DNA of 37,841 nt, taken from Jiangella anatolica. GTDB taxonomy: Bacteria; Actinomycetota; Actinomycetes; Jiangellales; Jiangellaceae. The stretch covers positions 1-37,841 of the forward strand of contig NZ_POTW01000066.1 in the NCBI RefSeq assembly GCF_003236295.1. The letters are read 5' to 3'. The notes beneath the pieces are model-generated. The model was not told the origin of the DNA. It was given only the letters and a program-made list of their open reading frames with translations, and did no database searches. How positions within the stretch are numbered: position 1 is the stretch's first letter; every line of letters starts with the position of its first letter. Both the position numbers and the translations under genes were made by a program. Below, one piece after another: positions 35,604 through 37,841 of the stretch.

Positions 35604-36722
35604 TCACTGCGACTCGGCCTGCTCCTGCTGCTTGCGCCAGCGGATGCCGGCCTCGAGGAAGTCGTCGATCTGGCCGTCGAACACCGCCTGCGGGTTGCCG
35701 ACCTCGTGCTCGGTGCGCAGGTCCTTCACCATCTGGTACGGGTGGACGACGTAGGAGCGCATCTGGTCGCCCCACGACGCCTTGACGTCGCCGGCCAGCT
35801 CCTTTTTCTGCGCCTGCTCCTCCTCGCGGCGCAGCAGCAGCAGCCGGGACTGCAGGACGCGCATGGCGGCGGCGCGGTTCTGGATCTGCGACTTCTCGTT
35901 CTGCATCGACACGACCAGGCCGGTCGGGAGGTGGGTGATGCGGACGGCGGAGTCGGTGGTGTTGACGCTCTGCCCGCCGGGCCCGGACGAGCGGAACACG
36001 TCGATGCGGATGTCGGTCTCGGGGATGTCGATGTGGTCGGTGGTCTCGATCAGCGGGATCACCTCGACCGCCGCGAACGACGTCTGCCGGCGACCCTGGT
36101 TGTCGAAGGGCGAGATGCGCACCAGCCGGTGCGTGCCCGCCTCGACGGACAGCGTCCCGTACGCGAACGGCGCCTTGACCTCGAACGTCGCCGACTTGAG
36201 GCCGGCCTCCTCGGCGTAGGAGGTGTCGAGGACCTCGGTCTTGTAGCCGTGCCGCTCGGCCCAGCGCAGGTACATGCGCAGCAGCATCTCGGCGAAGTCC
36301 GCGGCGTCGACGCCGCCGGCGCCGGACCGGATCGTCACGACCGCCTCGCGCTCGTCGTACTCGCCGGACAGCAGCGTGCGGATCTCGAGGTCGGAGATGA
36401 CCCTGCGGAGGTCGTCGATCTCGCGGTCGACCTCGGCCATCGCGTCCGCGTCGCCCTCGTCGCGGCCCAGCTCGACCATGACCGGCAGGTCCTCGATGCG
36501 CTGGCGCAGCTCGGTGAGCTTGCGCAGCTCCGCCTGCAGGTACGACAGCTGGCTCGTGACCTGCTGCGCCTGCTCGACGTCGTCCCACAGGTCCGGCGCG
36601 GCAGCGTGCGCCTCGAGGTCGGTGATGCGCTCGCGCATCTTCTCCGGCTCGAGGACGTTCTCGATGCTGGCCAGGGTCTGGGAGAGGTCGGCGATCTCGG
36701 CGTCTATGTCACGTGCTGCCAC
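35604..36722 (-). CDS. prfB: Peptide chain release factor 2
   Basis: 372 residues from GTG 36722. RF2 features: N-terminal helical domain, the stop-codon recognition tripeptide SPF in [15 protein letters not shown], the GGQ motif in [26 protein letters not shown], and the [20 protein letters not shown] helix. It terminates translation at UGA and UAA. No in-frame early stop or frameshift site of the E. coli type is seen. A TTG at 36731 has better spacing to GGGAG, so the exact start is unsettled between the two. It heads the prfB-ftsEX-M23-smpB string. Confidence 0.95.
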   Translation of the reverse strand: MAARDIDAEIADLSQTLASIENVLEPEKMRERITDLEAHAAAPDLWDDVEQAQQVTSQLSYLQAELRKLTELRQRIEDLPVMVELGRDEGDADAMAEVDREIDDLRRVISDLEIRTLLSGEYDEREAVVTIRSGAGGVDAADFAEMLLRMYLRWAERHGYKTEVLDTSYAEEAGLKSATFEVKAPFAYGTLSVEAGTHRLVRISPFDNQGRRQTSFAAVEVIPLIETTDHIDIPETDIRIDVFRSSGPGGQSVNTTDSAVRITHLPTGLVVSMQNEKSQIQNRAAAMRVLQSRLLLLRREEEQAQKKELAGDVKASWGDQMRSYVVHPYQMVKDLRTEHEVGNPQAVFDGQIDDFLEAGIRWRKQQEQAESQ

Positions 36723-36811
36723 GTCGCACAAGGGTACGCGCTCCCTCGGCGACGGCCCGCATCCGCGCGTTCGACGAGGCCGAGGTCACTCTGCCAGCCC
36801 GTCCGCCGTGG

Positions 36812-37576
36812 TCACGCCGGCCGAGGAGCCGGCAGGCCCGCGGCGTCGGCGACCAGGCGCATGCTGGAGGTGAAGATGGCGTCGCGGGCCTCCATCGGCA
36901 GCCAGTCGAGGTGACCGTAGGCCTCGAGGCTGGCGAAGCCGTGCACGCAGGCCCAGCAGTGCAGCATCGCCTGAAACGTCTCGGCCGGGATCGGCGGGCC
37001 GTCGATCGGCGAGACCTTCTCCTCGGCGTGCTCGGTCAGGAGCCGGCCGATGACGCCGCCGTCGTCGGGGAGGCGGGGCGGTCGCAGCATCCCGGCCTGG
37101 GCGGCCTCGTAGAACAGCGCCTTGAGCTGCGCCATCGCCCGCTGCGCCGCCTCCGTCGTCGGGCCCTCCTCGGGGGCGTGGTAGCCCGGCACCGGCAGAC
37201 CGAGGATGAGCGCGAACCGCCCCGGCTCCTCGCGGGCCCAGCGGCGGTACGACTCGGCGACCGCGACGAACCGTCCCCCGGGATCGTCGACGGGGATCTC
37301 GTCGCGCGGCCCGGCGACGGCGTTGCCCAGCTCGTCGTACGCGTCGACGATGAGCGCGGTGAGCAGCTCGTCGCGGTCGGCGAAGTAGCGGTACAGAGCG
37401 GGCGCGGTCATGCCCATCAGCCGCGCGATGTCGGAGAACCGGAAGTCGGTCGTGCCCTGCTCGCGCATCAGGCCCAGCGCGGTCCGCTTGATCTCGTCGA
37501 TGGTCGCGGCACGAGCGCGTTCCCGCCGCGACGGCGCCCTGTCCTGCCCGTCACCGGGCTCCGTCGGGTCCACCAT
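36812..37576 (-). CDS. TetR/AcrR-family transcriptional regulator
   Basis: 254 residues. The N-terminal HTH (SRRERARAATIDEIKRTALGLMREQGTTDFRFSDIARLMGMTAPALYRYFADRDELLTALI) is typical TetR. The C-terminal helical domain (YHAPEEGPTTEAAQRAMAQLKALFYEAAQAG; HCWACVHGFASLEAYGHL) is of the TetR_C_33/WHG kind. ATG 37576 is chosen because GAGGAGGT lies 7 bases upstream; longer frames extend across the divergent promoter. It probably controls the divergent gene at 37727 through the palindrome at 37694. Confidence 0.92.
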   Translation of the reverse strand: MVDPTEPGDGQDRAPSRRERARAATIDEIKRTALGLMREQGTTDFRFSDIARLMGMTAPALYRYFADRDELLTALIVDAYDELGNAVAGPRDEIPVDDPGGRFVAVAESYRRWAREEPGRFALILGLPVPGYHAPEEGPTTEAAQRAMAQLKALFYEAAQAGMLRPPRLPDDGGVIGRLLTEHAEEKVSPIDGPPIPAETFQAMLHCWACVHGFASLEAYGHLDWLPMEARDAIFTSSMRLVADAAGLPAPRPA

Positions 37577-37644
37577 CCGTGCCACCTCCTCGTTCGCGTC
37601 GTTGGGAGCCGAAGCGTGAAGCATCGTCACAGAAGTTAAGGCTC

Positions 37645-37710
37645 TTGACAAGTTTAGCCGCTTCGTGTTTGTTATTTGGCGTAACACTTCTAACGCTACG
37701 TCACGTAACG
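37645..37710 (+). promoter_or_regulatory. Promoter and near-palindromic operator in tetR divergent region
   Basis: TTGACA (37645-37650) with a weak TTGTTA-like -10 about 18 bases on is the likely promoter for the rightward gene. CGCTACGTCACGTAACG (37694-37710) is self-complementary at 14 of 16 arm positions and fits a TetR operator; TAACGCT occurs twice around it. Confidence 0.5.
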
Positions 37711-37726
37711 CTTTGAGGGGCAGACG

Positions 37727-37841
37727 ATGGACGAGTCCACCACCAGCGACGGAGACCGGTCCGGCGCCGCGGCCGGGATGGATGAGCAAGGGAACGCCGG
37801 GACTCTCGGGTCTGCCGGGCAGCGGGCCGAGGGGCTGGGAG
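37727..37841 (+). CDS. Start of a gene cut by the window end
   Basis: ATG 37727 with GAGGGG 6-8 bases upstream opens a frame to the window edge. The 38 visible residues begin MDESTTSDGDRSGAAAG and stay Ser/Gly/Asp-rich with no membrane segment yet. Such disordered leaders precede many actinobacterial transporters, so it may be the target of the divergent TetR regulator. No family can be named from this part. Confidence 0.6.
   Translation, partial: MDESTTSDGDRSGAAAGMDEQGNAGTLGSAGQRAEGLG

Noticed and set aside
35604-36731. Programmed frameshift in prfB
   Set aside because: The RF2 frame is continuous from its start with no early in-frame UGA.

Overview
The window is high-GC DNA with actinobacterial gene content: GTG starts, mostly 4-base gene overlaps, a prfB-ftsE-ftsX-M23 peptidase-smpB string, a DUF1876 protein, an ABATE/CGNR regulator and a tmRNA tag ending in DFALAA. 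The genus cannot be fixed from sequence alone; a soil or plant-associated actinomycete is the best guess.

Layout. 1-2923 (+): a PspA-like protein, then a tightly coupled string of a non-specific endonuclease toxin, a YezG-like immunity protein and a small (p)ppGpp synthetase. 2925-7307 (-): a lactonase-type beta-propeller, a large secreted beta-propeller and an AraC regulator with a degenerate GGDEF-like domain. 7535-8182 (+): a GntR/FCD regulator. 8252-9884 (+): an accessory module of an XRE-HTH/ImmA protease fused protein and a PIN-domain protein, driven by a promoter that looks leaderless with a perfect palindrome over its -10. 10047-11360 (+): a malate synthase A homologue that lacks about 80 internal residues. 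11342-11862: a DUF1876 protein and a 39-residue membrane peptide.

11856-22809 (-) is a purine catabolism region. guaD makes xanthine from guanine. After a gap holding two perfect palindromes comes a nine-gene operon, xdhA-xdhB-xdhC-DUF6986-uricase-uraD-hiuH-allB-allE, which carries xanthine through urate, 5-hydroxyisourate and OHCU to allantoin and allantoate, plus ureidoglycine aminohydrolase. Allantoate amidohydrolase and the ureidoglycolate step are not in the window. Glyoxylate is the expected end product, so the malate synthase homologue and the CitE-like DUF6986 protein fit the context.

22842-26861 is accessory: a decayed gene in three or more frames, an MFS exporter divergent from a CGNR regulator across a shared dyad, a lipoprotein and a VapBC module that also looks leaderless. 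27099-27467 (-) is the tmRNA gene ssrA. 27607-30123 holds an acyl-CoA dehydrogenase, a MaoC-type hydratase and a 59-residue protein. 30266-36722 (-) is the conserved core prfB-ftsE-ftsX-M23 peptidase-smpB-DUF3048 lipoprotein-TPR protein; SmpB is the partner of the tmRNA about 4 kb away. 36812-37841: a TetR regulator divergent from a gene cut by the window end.

The features most worth following up are the ImmA-PIN module and its promoter, the toxin/immunity/alarmone-synthetase operon, the internally shortened malate synthase beside a urate operon that carries a CitE-like protein, and the unmatched palindromes before xdhA.
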